Assembly (NCBI GenBank): GCA_026224975.1
Contig: JAMFRW010000302.1
Span: 1 to 34,922, forward strand
Length of the DNA stretch: 34,922 nucleotides
Reading direction: 5' to 3'
DNA from: Rhodoferax sp.
GTDB lineage: Bacteria > Pseudomonadota > Gammaproteobacteria > Burkholderiales > Burkholderiaceae_C
Part shown: piece by piece, positions 1 through 7,651 of the stretch
Position numbering within the stretch: the stretch's first letter is position 1
How the letters are laid out: every line of letters starts with the position of its first letter
Notes under the pieces: generated by a model
Databases searched by the model: none
What the model was told of the DNA's origin: nothing
What the model saw: the letters and a program-made list of their open reading frames with translations, nothing else
Translations under genes and position numbers: made by a program

Positions 1-1888
1 GCTGGAATCGCGCGATTTCGATCGCGACGAGCTGCTGTCGAAGACCTTCGACCTGGTGAGCGAACGCGCTGCCGAGAAGGGCCTGGAGCTGATGCTCGAC
101 ACCGACCACCTGCCCCGGCGCCTGCGCGGCGATTCGACACGGCTCTCGCAGATGCTGATCAACCTGCTCTCCAATGCGGTCAAGTTCACCGCCACCGGTT
201 GGGTGCGGCTGCGCAGCGAGATGCTGGCCGACACCGGCGCGCGGCTGCATGTGCGCTTCGAGGTGCGCGACACCGGCGAAGGCATTTCGCCGGAACGGCA
301 AGCAGATCTTTTCAATGCCTTCGAGCAGGCCGACAGTTCCACCACCCGGCGCCACGGCGGCACCGGCCTGGGCCTGGCGTTGACGCGGCAACTCGCGCTC
401 GCCATGGACGGCGAGGCCGGTGTGATCAGCACGCCGGGCGAAGGCAGCACCTTCTGGTTCACCGTGTGGCTGGACCGGGCCGATCCATCGGTGGACCGAC
501 CGCCGCTCATGCCCATCCGTGGGCTGCGCGCCTTGCTGGTCGATGACCTGCCGGAAGCGCTGGAAGTCATCGGCCACGGCCTGGAGGTGCTGGGCCTGCG
601 CGTGGATGCGCTCGCCAGCGGCACGGCAGCGCTGCAGCGCGTGCAAGCCGAGATGGCCAGCGGCCGGCCTTACGACGTGCTGCTGATCGACTGGCGCATG
701 GACGGGCTCGATGGCATCGAAACGCTGCGGCGGCTGCGCCAGATGCTGGGCGAAGGCACGCCGCCCAGCATCCTGGTGACGGCTGACGACGACCCGACGC
801 TGCGCGACAAGGCGCGTGCGGTGAAGTTCGATGCGGTGCTGGTCAAGCCGATCACCGCTTCGGCCTTGCACGACTCGCTGGCCGAGGTGCTGCGCATGCG
901 CAGCGCCAGCGTTCCGACGCCGCGGCTCGCGCCGACGAACGCCGAGTTGATCTTGCGACAACAGCACGCTGGCCGGCGCGTGTTGCTGGCCGAAGACAAC
1001 GCGGTCAACCGCGAAGTGGCCGAAGACCTGCTGCGCTCTGCGGGACTGGTGGTGGAGACGGCAGAAGACGGCGCGCGCGCGCTCGAACTCGCGCTCACGC
1101 GCCGCTACGACCTGATCCTGATGGACATGCAGATGCCGGTGATGGACGGCATCGAAGCCACGCGCCGCTTGCGCGCGCAAGCGGGCGATGCGCTGCCGGT
1201 GATCGCGATGACGGCCAACGCGTTCGCCGAAGACCGCGCCGCCTGCCTGGCCGCCGGCATGAACGACCACGTGGCCAAGCCAGTGGACCCGGGGCGGATG
1301 TACGAGACGCTGCTGCGATGGCTGCCGGCGCCGGATGTGGCGGGGGCGGCGACAGCCTCAGCACCGGCCGGGGTGGCAGCGACGCCCGAGCCCGATGCGC
1401 CGGCCTTCGACGCACCGCTGGTGCGGCGATCCATGCCGCCGGTGCCAACACAAACATCGACATCGACACCATCGCCGGCGCCACAGCCCAAGCCACCCGC
1501 CTCGCTGCTCGACCGCCTCGCCGTGATCCAAGGCCTGGACGTGACGATGGCGATGCGCAATGTGGCGGGGCAGGTCGACATCCTGCAGCGCGCATTGAGC
1601 CGCTTCACCGCCATCTATCGCGCCGGCGAGCCGCGTTTGATCTCACCACCTTCGCCCGAACATCAAGCCGACTGGCGCGATGCCTGCCATTCGGTGCGCG
1701 GCGCCGCTGCGACCATCGGCGCGGCCGTGCTCGCCGAGATGGCCGCCGATCTGGAAGGTGCTTCCCGGGCCGGTGCCGAGGCACACACCCTCGCCGCGCA
1801 AGGCCGGCAATTGCACGACGCGCTGAAGGCGTTTGCGGAGCGCCTGTCACAAGAGCCGGAACTCGCGCAGGACGCGGTGACGCGCTGA
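1..1888 (+). CDS. Hybrid sensor histidine kinase, 3' part (HATPase-REC-REC-HPt)
   Basis: The frame is open from the window edge, so the sensor and phosphoacceptor-His region lies upstream and is not visible. What remains reads in order as follows. A GHKL ATPase domain has the N-box around NLLSNAVKF (nt 158-184), DTGEGIS and the G2 box [10 protein letters not shown] first receiver has its phospho-Asp in LLIDWRMDG (codon at 689) and Lys in LVKPI. A second, canonical receiver has LAEDN, LILMDMQMPVMDG and AKPVDP. A Pro/Ala/Thr-rich linker follows, then a C-terminal HPt domain with CHSVRGAAATIGA (His codon at 1688). Family knowledge: such proteins autophosphorylate and pass phosphate His-Asp-His-Asp to a separate output regulator, probably at the inner membrane. 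No output regulator is adjacent; the next gene is convergent and metabolic. The sensed signal cannot be inferred from this fragment. Confidence 0.95.
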   Translation, partial: LESRDFDRDELLSKTFDLVSERAAEKGLELMLDTDHLPRRLRGDSTRLSQMLINLLSNAVKFTATGWVRLRSEMLADTGARLHVRFEVRDTGEGISPERQADLFNAFEQADSSTTRRHGGTGLGLALTRQLALAMDGEAGVISTPGEGSTFWFTVWLDRADPSVDRPPLMPIRGLRALLVDDLPEALEVIGHGLEVLGLRVDALASGTAALQRVQAEMASGRPYDVLLIDWRMDGLDGIETLRRLRQMLGEGTPPSILVTADDDPTLRDKARAVKFDAVLVKPITASALHDSLAEVLRMRSASVPTPRLAPTNAELILRQQHAGRRVLLAEDNAVNREVAEDLLRSAGLVVETAEDGARALELALTRRYDLILMDMQMPVMDGIEATRRLRAQAGDALPVIAMTANAFAEDRAACLAAGMNDHVAKPVDPGRMYETLLRWLPAPDVAGAATASAPAGVAATPEPDAPAFDAPLVRRSMPPVPTQTSTSTPSPAPQPKPPASLLDRLAVIQGLDVTMAMRNVAGQVDILQRALSRFTAIYRAGEPRLISPPSPEHQADWRDACHSVRGAAATIGAAVLAEMAADLEGASRAGAEAHTLAAQGRQLHDALKAFAERLSQEPELAQDAVTR

Positions 1889-1922
1889 TCGGCGCTGTCG
1901 GGCGACGAGCAGCGCGAGGCCG

Positions 1923-2879
1923 TCACGCAGCCGCGCGAAAGGACGGCGACATCTCGGTGAGCAGCCAGCGCCACGGCAGCGCCGACGGCCTCGCGATCAC
2001 CTCGTCGACCTGCATCCGTACCAGTCGCTCGGCACCCTCGAAGCGCGCCAGTTCGGCGCCCTCCCAGATCACCTCGGCGCGGCCGTCCACATGCAGCAGG
2101 CTGCCATCGTCGAAGCCCGGAAACACCAACCCGACGCGCGGTTCGACTGCGATGTTGCCCAGCGTGTTGAAGAACTGGTTGCCGGCGAAATCGGGCCAGG
2201 TCAGCGTGCGGCCATCGTCGCCCACCTTCACGAAACCCGGCATGCCCCCACGGTGCGACACATCGCTGCCGAAGCTGGGCACATCGCCCACGCTGCCACG
2301 CGCGGCCTGCCGCGGCGCATGGCTGGCGATGAAGAAGGTGTCGGCGCGGGCGATGCGCTGGCGTGCTGCTTCATCGATCTTCCCACCTCGCACCACCTCG
2401 GGCAACGAACTGCTGCCGGAAGGCAGAGGCGCCAGCAACTCACGCCGCTGGATGTACTGCGGGCAGTTGCCGAAGCTCTGCGCCACCTCGACGGTGAAGC
2501 CGCGCGCATCGACCGCCGTCACGCGGCCGTTGAGCCGGTTGCGGCGTCGGGTGGAGAGTTCGATGCCGAGCAGGCCCACATCGGCGCCGGGCTCGATCAG
2601 ATCGGCCAGCGGGTCGCCGGCCATGGGCCTGGCATCGATGCGCAAGTGAGTGTCGTCCAGCGCATGCACGAAGCCTGCCTCCTGCCCCGCCAGCACGCCG
2701 GCCCATGGCTGCCCGAACACATCGGCCACGCCGACCACGATGAAAGGCAGCAGCGGGAAGAAGCGCCGGTGCTGCTCCGGCATCGCACCGCGGATCACGC
2801 GCGGGCCGATCTGCGCCATGCGTTCGAACGAACCGGCGCGCTTTTGAACGGCTTGCTCGCCTGCGTGAAAGGTGTTCAT
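1923..2879 (-). CDS. Pyridoxamine 5'-phosphate oxidase-fold (flavin-nucleotide-binding) family protein
   Basis: This is a 318-residue protein resembling the COG3576-type predicted flavin-nucleotide-binding proteins. It has an N-terminal half beginning MNTFHAGEQAVQKRAG and a C-terminal PNPOx split-barrel half with ARADTFFIASH, SHRGGMPGFV and FAGNQFFNTLGNI. These proteins usually bind FMN and act as small-molecule oxidoreductases; the substrate is unknown. I chose the start at 2879 because AAGGAG lies six bases upstream. The frame stays open to 2987, but that would run through the promoter region. The gene is divergent from a LysR regulator (start 3011), and this arrangement commonly means the regulator controls the neighbour. 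Family assignment is good; the physiological role is not established. Confidence 0.85.
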   Translation of the reverse strand: MNTFHAGEQAVQKRAGSFERMAQIGPRVIRGAMPEQHRRFFPLLPFIVVGVADVFGQPWAGVLAGQEAGFVHALDDTHLRIDARPMAGDPLADLIEPGADVGLLGIELSTRRRNRLNGRVTAVDARGFTVEVAQSFGNCPQYIQRRELLAPLPSGSSSLPEVVRGGKIDEAARQRIARADTFFIASHAPRQAARGSVGDVPSFGSDVSHRGGMPGFVKVGDDGRTLTWPDFAGNQFFNTLGNIAVEPRVGLVFPGFDDGSLLHVDGRAEVIWEGAELARFEGAERLVRMQVDEVIARPSALPWRWLLTEMSPSFRAAA

Positions 2880-3010
2880 GTTGGGCTCCTTGCTGGCGTT
2901 GACTTCGGGCGTGATGTCCGAACGAAGCGAATTCTGCGGCCCGATCTTGCTGGAATAAAGGGGCTCATCAGGATTTGACTGCTCCACTTATTGGATCAAT
3001 CATCCGGGCC
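2880..3010. promoter_or_regulatory. Divergent control region between PNPOx-family gene and lysR gene
   Basis: This 131-bp region separates two divergent genes. It contains an interrupted palindrome ATTG-GAT-CAAT at 2990-3000, just upstream of the LysR start, inside a T-rich stretch fitting the T-N11-A style of LysR boxes. LysR regulators typically autorepress and activate the divergent gene from such a site. The palindrome is seen; its use as the operator is inferred. Confidence 0.4.
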
Positions 3011-3988
3011 ATGGACAAGCTTCGCGCCCTGCACACCTTCATCGCCATCGTCGACCACGGCAGCCTCACGGCCGCAGCCGAGGTACTGGCTTCATCGCTG
3101 CCGGCGGTGGTGCGAACGCTGGCCACCCTCGAATCGCACCTGGGCGTGCGGCTGCTCAACCGCACGACGCGCCGGCTCGCGCTCCCCGAAGACGGCCGCC
3201 AGTACCTCGAGCGCGCGCGCCGGATCGTGGCCGATGTGGAAGACGCCGACCGCCTGCTCGGCGAGCAGCGCGGCGAGCCGAGTGGCGCGCTCAGCGTGGC
3301 CGCGCCCGTGCTCTTCGGCCAGTACCACGTGGCGCCTGCGGTCACGCGCTTCTTGCAGCGCCATCCGCAAATGCGCATCAACCTGGTGCTGCTGGACCGC
3401 GTCACCAACCTGGTCGAAGAAGGGCTGGACGTGGGCGTGCGCATCGGTCCGCTGCAGGATTCGACGCTGGTCGCGCGGCCGGTCGGCACGATCCGGCGCG
3501 TGGTGGTGGCAAGCCCGGCCTTCCTGCGGCGCCACGGCACACCAAAGCATCCGCGAGAACTGGCCAATGCGCCTTGCCTGCGCTTCAATGGCACCGATGG
3601 CAGCCACTGGGCGTTTCGCGATGGCAGCAAGCGGCTCACGCTCACCGTCTCCGGCCCGTTCGAATGCAACCTCGCCGCGCCGATGCTGGCCGCCTGCGAG
3701 GCCGGTCTGGGCTTCGGCCGCTGCCTGTCGTACCAGGCCGCAGAAGCGGTGGCCGCCAAGCGGCTGCGCATCGTGATGGCGCCGTTCGAGGTCGAGCCCT
3801 GGCCGGTCAGCATCACCTACCCGAGCGCGCGGCTCATGCCTTCGCGCACACGCCTGTTCGTGGAGTTCCTGCGCGAGGAATTGAAGGCTGCGTTGCCGAT
3901 GTCCTCACGAACCGCGGCAACAAGGCCTCCTGCCCTGCGCAAGGCCGGCCTGCGCGCCGACAGCGCCGACGAGGCTGCGCCCGGATAA
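3011..3988 (+). CDS. LysR-family transcriptional regulator
   Basis: A 325-residue LysR protein. The N-terminal winged helix-turn-helix is MDKLRALHTFIAIVDHGSLT through AAAEVLASSLPAVVRTLATLESHLGVRLLNRTTRRLALPEDG (residues 1-60). It is followed by a linker helix (YLERARRIVADVEDAD) and the periplasmic-binding-protein-like effector domain (about 90-290), with the typical GLDVGVRIGPLQDSTLVARPVG and LARxxGLGFGRCL stretches. The start at 3011 is preferred over an upstream GTG at 2975 because LysR proteins normally begin within a few residues of the HTH. It is of the CrgA/DsdC-like branch that often controls small divergent oxidoreductase genes. The adjacent PNPOx-family gene at 1923-2879 is the likely target. 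The C-terminal 25 residues (Arg/Ala-rich) exceed the usual domain end. Confidence 0.95.
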   Translation: MDKLRALHTFIAIVDHGSLTAAAEVLASSLPAVVRTLATLESHLGVRLLNRTTRRLALPEDGRQYLERARRIVADVEDADRLLGEQRGEPSGALSVAAPVLFGQYHVAPAVTRFLQRHPQMRINLVLLDRVTNLVEEGLDVGVRIGPLQDSTLVARPVGTIRRVVVASPAFLRRHGTPKHPRELANAPCLRFNGTDGSHWAFRDGSKRLTLTVSGPFECNLAAPMLAACEAGLGFGRCLSYQAAEAVAAKRLRIVMAPFEVEPWPVSITYPSARLMPSRTRLFVEFLREELKAALPMSSRTAATRPPALRKAGLRADSADEAAPG

Positions 3989-4034
3989 TCGCGCACCGGC
4001 GCGGCACCCGCGGCGGTCACCCTGACCCGACCTC

Positions 4035-6305
4035 ATGCCAGCCACCACGCCCGTTATCACGCCCGACGAAGCAACCCAAGCCGCGCCTCAACGCGCGCCC
4101 GACGCCTTCCAGTTGCCCGACCCCCGCCACGCCTCGCGCGTGCCGCCGCACCTGGGCACGGCGCAGGTCAACCGCATCCGGCAGGCGGCCTACAGCCTGC
4201 CGCAAGTCGTGAAGCCGGCCGACTACATCGCCGAGCACACGCCAGGCTTCGAGACCTATCTGGACCGGCAAGGCCTGGTACTCCTGCAAAAGGCCGCGGC
4301 CGGTGCGCGGCCCAGCCGCTGGATCGCGCCGGACGCGATGGACGACGCGCTGCGCCACCTCGAAGCCGTCGGCACCGGCCCCAAGGTGCGTGCGCTGATG
4401 CTGGAACGCGCCGCGGCCCTCGACGCGCTGGGCATCGTGCGCCAGGCAGGCCAATGGACACGACTTATCACGCAGGCCCTGCCGCTCGCGCCCAGGGGCT
4501 GGGTGGTGAACGTGGCGTTTCGCTTGCCGGTGGCCTCGGCGCCCGTGTGGGTCTACTACCGCAGCGGCGACCAGGCGGCGCTGCTGCAGGCCCTCGGCGC
4601 CAAGCCGGCCTATGCGCACCGCACGGCGCTGGTGGCACACCTGAATGGGCTGATCGAACGCAGCGCCTCCGGCAACCCGCGCCACCTCGATTCGCTGCTG
4701 CCGCGTCTGCAGGCCGAATGCGCCACGCCGCAAGACCTGCCCGCGCTGCTGGCCGCGTGTTCGCGCGCGCAAGACCGCTGGGAACACCGCGCCGCCGAAC
4801 TCGATTCACTCGACGGCCTGAACCACGCGCTGGCGTTCCAGGGCTACCCCGACACCTTCGAGACCGCGCGGCGCCTGCAGCGCACCGTGCAACTCTTCGT
4901 CGGCCCGCCCAACAGCGGCAAGACGCATGCGGCCTTCGAGCGCCTGGCGCAAGCACATGATGGCGCCTACCTCGCACCGCTGCGGCTGCTGGCGCTCGAA
5001 GGGCGCGACCGGCTGGTGGCGCGCGGCGTGCCGTGTTCGCTGCTGACGGGCGAAGAGAACGTGCCGGCGCCGGGCTCTGGCCTGGTCTCCAGCACCATCG
5101 AGATGGTCGGCACCCACAAGCCGATCGATGTGGCCGTGATCGACGAAGCGCAGATGATCTTCGACGATTACCGCGGCTGGGCCTGGACGCAGGCCATCGT
5201 CGCCGTGCCGGCCAACGAGGTCATCATCATCTGCTCGGCTTATGCCGTACCGGCGATCGAAAGCCTGCTGGGCCTCTGTGGCGAAAGCTGCACCGTGCGC
5301 CACTTTCCGCGGAAACAACATGTGCAGCTGCTGCCCGCGCCCGAGGCCATCGCCACGCTGAAAAAGGGCGACGCTGTCGTGGCCTTCAGCCGGCGCGATG
5401 TGCTGATGCTGCGCGACCAGATCGCCGCCAACGGGCACCCAGTCTCGGTGATCTACGGTGCGCTGCCGCCCGAAGTTCGGCGCCGCGAAGCCGAGCGCTT
5501 TGCGCAGGGCGAATCCGACATCCTGGTCGCGACAGACGCCATCGGCATGGGCCTGAACCTGCCGATCCGCCGCGTGCTCTTCAGCACCATGAGCAAGTTC
5601 GACGGCCAGGGCGACCGGCCGCTGACCGAGAGCGAAGTGCACCAGATCGCCGGCCGCGCCGGGCGCTTCGGCATGCACGACGAAGGCTTCGTCGGCGTGC
5701 TCAAAGAGTCGGAGCCATCCGCTGCGCGCATGCTGAAAGAGTTGCTCGCCAAGACGCCGCGCGCACCGAATGACTTCAAGGCGCCTGTCGCGCCCAACTG
5801 GTGGCACATCGACACCATCTCGAAGACGCTGCACAACACCAGCCTGCGCGAAGTGCTCGATGTGTTCGTCGGTCGCTTGAAGCTCGACAACGCGCACTTC
5901 CAGGTCGCGGAACTCGAGCAGATGCTGCAGCTCGCCGAGCAGCTCGACAAGAGCGCCCGCACGCTGTCGCTCAAGGAGCGTTTCATCTATGCGCAAGCGC
6001 CCGTGGACACCCGCAACGAATCGCAAGTGCAGGAGTTCCTCGACTGGACCAGCAGCCACGCCTTGACCGGCCGCGCCGGCACGCCGTGGTTCCTGCAAGA
6101 CGTGGACGAACACAGCCGCCTCGACAAGATGGAGCAGGCCCTGCGCTCCTGCACGCTGTGGCTGTGGCTGGACCTGCGCTTCCCGGGCATCTTCGGCCGA
6201 GTGGACGCGGTGATCGACCTGCGCGGGCGGCTGAACGACGGGATCGAGCGGCAGTTGAAGGGCAAGCGGCCGTTGGCGCAGACGAGGATGCGGGGGCGGC
6301 GCTAG
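4035..6305 (+). CDS. Suv3-type DEAD/DEAH-like RNA helicase
   Basis: A 756-residue superfamily 2 helicase most like the mitochondrial RNA-degradosome helicase Suv3. Walker A is GPPNSGKT (290-297), motif II is a DEAQ box in VAVIDEAQMIFDDYRG (370-373), and motif III is IICSAYA. The C-terminal RecA lobe has VSVIYGALPPEVRR, ILVATDAIGMGLNLPIRRV (motif V) and QIAGRAGRFG (motif VI, about 537-546). Downstream helices match the Suv3 C-terminal region (LRFPGIFG near the end). The N-terminal 280 residues carry no motif I recognise and may bind RNA or a partner. Family knowledge: ATP-dependent unwinding of RNA, with the DEAQ and YGALPP features distinguishing Suv3 from DEAD-box proteins. No ribonuclease gene is adjacent. 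No strong Shine-Dalgarno precedes the ATG at 4035, so the start is moderately certain. Confidence 0.9.
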   Translation: MPATTPVITPDEATQAAPQRAPDAFQLPDPRHASRVPPHLGTAQVNRIRQAAYSLPQVVKPADYIAEHTPGFETYLDRQGLVLLQKAAAGARPSRWIAPDAMDDALRHLEAVGTGPKVRALMLERAAALDALGIVRQAGQWTRLITQALPLAPRGWVVNVAFRLPVASAPVWVYYRSGDQAALLQALGAKPAYAHRTALVAHLNGLIERSASGNPRHLDSLLPRLQAECATPQDLPALLAACSRAQDRWEHRAAELDSLDGLNHALAFQGYPDTFETARRLQRTVQLFVGPPNSGKTHAAFERLAQAHDGAYLAPLRLLALEGRDRLVARGVPCSLLTGEENVPAPGSGLVSSTIEMVGTHKPIDVAVIDEAQMIFDDYRGWAWTQAIVAVPANEVIIICSAYAVPAIESLLGLCGESCTVRHFPRKQHVQLLPAPEAIATLKKGDAVVAFSRRDVLMLRDQIAANGHPVSVIYGALPPEVRRREAERFAQGESDILVATDAIGMGLNLPIRRVLFSTMSKFDGQGDRPLTESEVHQIAGRAGRFGMHDEGFVGVLKESEPSAARMLKELLAKTPRAPNDFKAPVAPNWWHIDTISKTLHNTSLREVLDVFVGRLKLDNAHFQVAELEQMLQLAEQLDKSARTLSLKERFIYAQAPVDTRNESQVQEFLDWTSSHALTGRAGTPWFLQDVDEHSRLDKMEQALRSCTLWLWLDLRFPGIFGRVDAVIDLRGRLNDGIERQLKGKRPLAQTRMRGRR

Positions 6306-6318
6306 GGTTGCGATCGAC

Positions 6319-6900
6319 ATGAAGCTGCTTCTTGCCGCGCGTCTGGTACCGACCTTGCTCTGCGCGATCTCTGCAGGCGCGCACGCCGCGCCCGTCACCT
6401 ATCGCATCGACGCCGACCACACCTACCCGAGTTTCGAGGGGGACCACATGGGCGTCTCGGTGTGGCGTGGCAAGCTGACCAAGACGCAGGGAACCGTGAC
6501 GCTGGACAAGGTGGCGGGGACCGGCAGCGTCGACATCACGATGGACGCGGCGAGCATCGACTTCGGGCAGCGGCAGTTGAACAACTGGGCGAAGGGGCCG
6601 GAGTTTCTGGACTCGGCGAGTTTTGCGGTGGCGACTTACAGGGGCACGCTTGGCGACTTCGTGAACGGTGCGCCGACGCAGGTGTTGGGATCGCTCAGCC
6701 TGCACGGCATCACACGGCCGGTGGCGTTGAAGATCCTTGCGTTCACTTGCAGGCCGCATCCGATGTTCAGGCGCGAGGTGTGCGGCGCGGATGCGACGGG
6801 CAGCCTCCAGCGTGACGAGTTCGGGCTGGACATGGGCAAGACGCTGGGCTTCAAGATGGATGTGCTGTTGCGCATTCAGGTCGAGGCTCTGGCCGAGTAG
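6319..6900 (+). CDS. YceI-family periplasmic protein
   Basis: A 193-residue protein with a Sec signal peptide (MKLLLAARLVPTLLCAISAGAHAAP, cleavage probably after AHA, about residue 23). The rest is a YceI-type lipocalin-like beta barrel: YRIDADHTYPSFEGDHMGVS, the variant core GTVTLD, GSVDITMDAASID, FLDSASFAVATYRG, and LSLHGITRPVALKI. YceI proteins bind long isoprenoid or amide lipids in the periplasm, and many are stress- or alkali-induced. The ligand here is unknown. It starts 13 bp after the helicase stop on the same strand and may be co-transcribed, although the functions are not obviously linked. The start has only a weak AGGG upstream. Confidence 0.92.
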   Translation: MKLLLAARLVPTLLCAISAGAHAAPVTYRIDADHTYPSFEGDHMGVSVWRGKLTKTQGTVTLDKVAGTGSVDITMDAASIDFGQRQLNNWAKGPEFLDSASFAVATYRGTLGDFVNGAPTQVLGSLSLHGITRPVALKILAFTCRPHPMFRREVCGADATGSLQRDEFGLDMGKTLGFKMDVLLRIQVEALAE

Positions 6901-6936
6901 CTCGACAGCGTTCGAGCGCTGCCGGCCACGCCGTGG

Positions 6937-7269
6937 TCAGGCCCGGTCGAAGCGGCGGGTACGCAGCAGCGCTTCGGCATCGCGGACATCGACAGGCTGG
7001 GTGGGACTCTCGGTGCCGAACGCGTAGGCCCGGCCGGTGACCGGGCCACGCACGACGACGCGGGCGCGTTCGCGCAAGCGCAGGGTGACGCTTCGGGCGC
7101 CTTGCAACGTGGACTGAACCAGAGCTGCCGAGCCGCTTGGCGAAGGCGACGGCCACATCGCCACACCAGCACCAGCACCAGCACCAAGCATCGTGGCCGG
7201 CATGGCGCCGATTGCCGCACCGCGCGCCACGCCCATCGCCTGGCTACGTTTTTGTCCGCAACATCCCAT
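6937..7269 (-). CDS. Small Cys-headed protein, third gene of an uncharacterised cassette
   Basis: A 110-residue protein beginning MGCCGQKR. A Gly/Ala/Met-rich, possibly membrane-inserting stretch follows (residues 13-40), then a basic region with LRLRERARVVVRGPVTGRAYAF and an Asp/Arg-rich end (DVRDAEALLRTRRFDRA). The start at 7269 has GGAGAAG four bases upstream and overlaps the preceding gene by 26 bp, which suggests translational coupling. I do not recognise a characterised family. The pattern of Cys-rich N-terminus plus VRGPVTGRAYxF resembles short proteins I associate loosely with phage-like or accessory clusters, but I cannot support that from sequence alone. The CCG head could bind metal or be lipidated or acylated; this is speculation. 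Confidence 0.75.
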   Translation of the reverse strand: MGCCGQKRSQAMGVARGAAIGAMPATMLGAGAGAGVAMWPSPSPSGSAALVQSTLQGARSVTLRLRERARVVVRGPVTGRAYAFGTESPTQPVDVRDAEALLRTRRFDRA

Positions 7270-7609
7270 CGTCTTCTCCGGGCCCGGGGTCGGGCATGGT
7301 GTGCATCGTCACCTCGGGTTGACCGATGCGTTCGAGCAGGCAGGCTGCGCCCGACACGGCAAGCCAGGTCACAGCCATGTCGACCAGGCCCGTGGTGGCC
7401 CAACTGGTCAGCCACCACGCGATCGGCGCCGAGATCCAGAGGCTCAGGCACCGGAAGCAATCGACCATCCTGCCCCAGAACCCGTCACCGAGAACAGCCC
7501 GAAGGCGCGCGACAACATCGGCCGGGCCGTCTTCGTACGCCAGCAGGTGCGTGAGGCGCCAGGTGGCGAGGATGCCGAGGGCCAGCTTCGGCCAGAACAC
7601 GGCATCCAT
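7244..7609 (-). CDS. DUF1360-like small membrane protein, second gene of the cassette
   Basis: A 121-residue protein beginning MDAVFWPKLALGILATWRLT. The pattern ATWRLTHLLAYEDGPADVVARLR, then VDCFRCLSLW (a CxxC-like pair, C-F-R-C), then two or three hydrophobic segments (about 55-72 and 78-97), fits the DUF1360 family, short inner-membrane proteins of unknown function that share the 'YEDGPxDVxxRLR ... CFxCLSxW' pattern. The start at 7609 is chosen because AGGAG sits six bases upstream. An ATG at 7615 lies directly on the Shine-Dalgarno and is unlikely. The C-terminal tail (about 100-121) is acidic and overlaps the next gene. It lies 42 bp downstream of the 771-residue gene on the same strand, so the three are probably one operon. 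Confidence 0.8.
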   Translation of the reverse strand: MDAVFWPKLALGILATWRLTHLLAYEDGPADVVARLRAVLGDGFWGRMVDCFRCLSLWISAPIAWWLTSWATTGLVDMAVTWLAVSGAACLLERIGQPEVTMHTMPDPGPGEDDGMLRTKT

Positions 7610-7651
7610 CGTCATCTCCTGCGCCTCACGCGGACTGCTTTGCTTTCCCGC

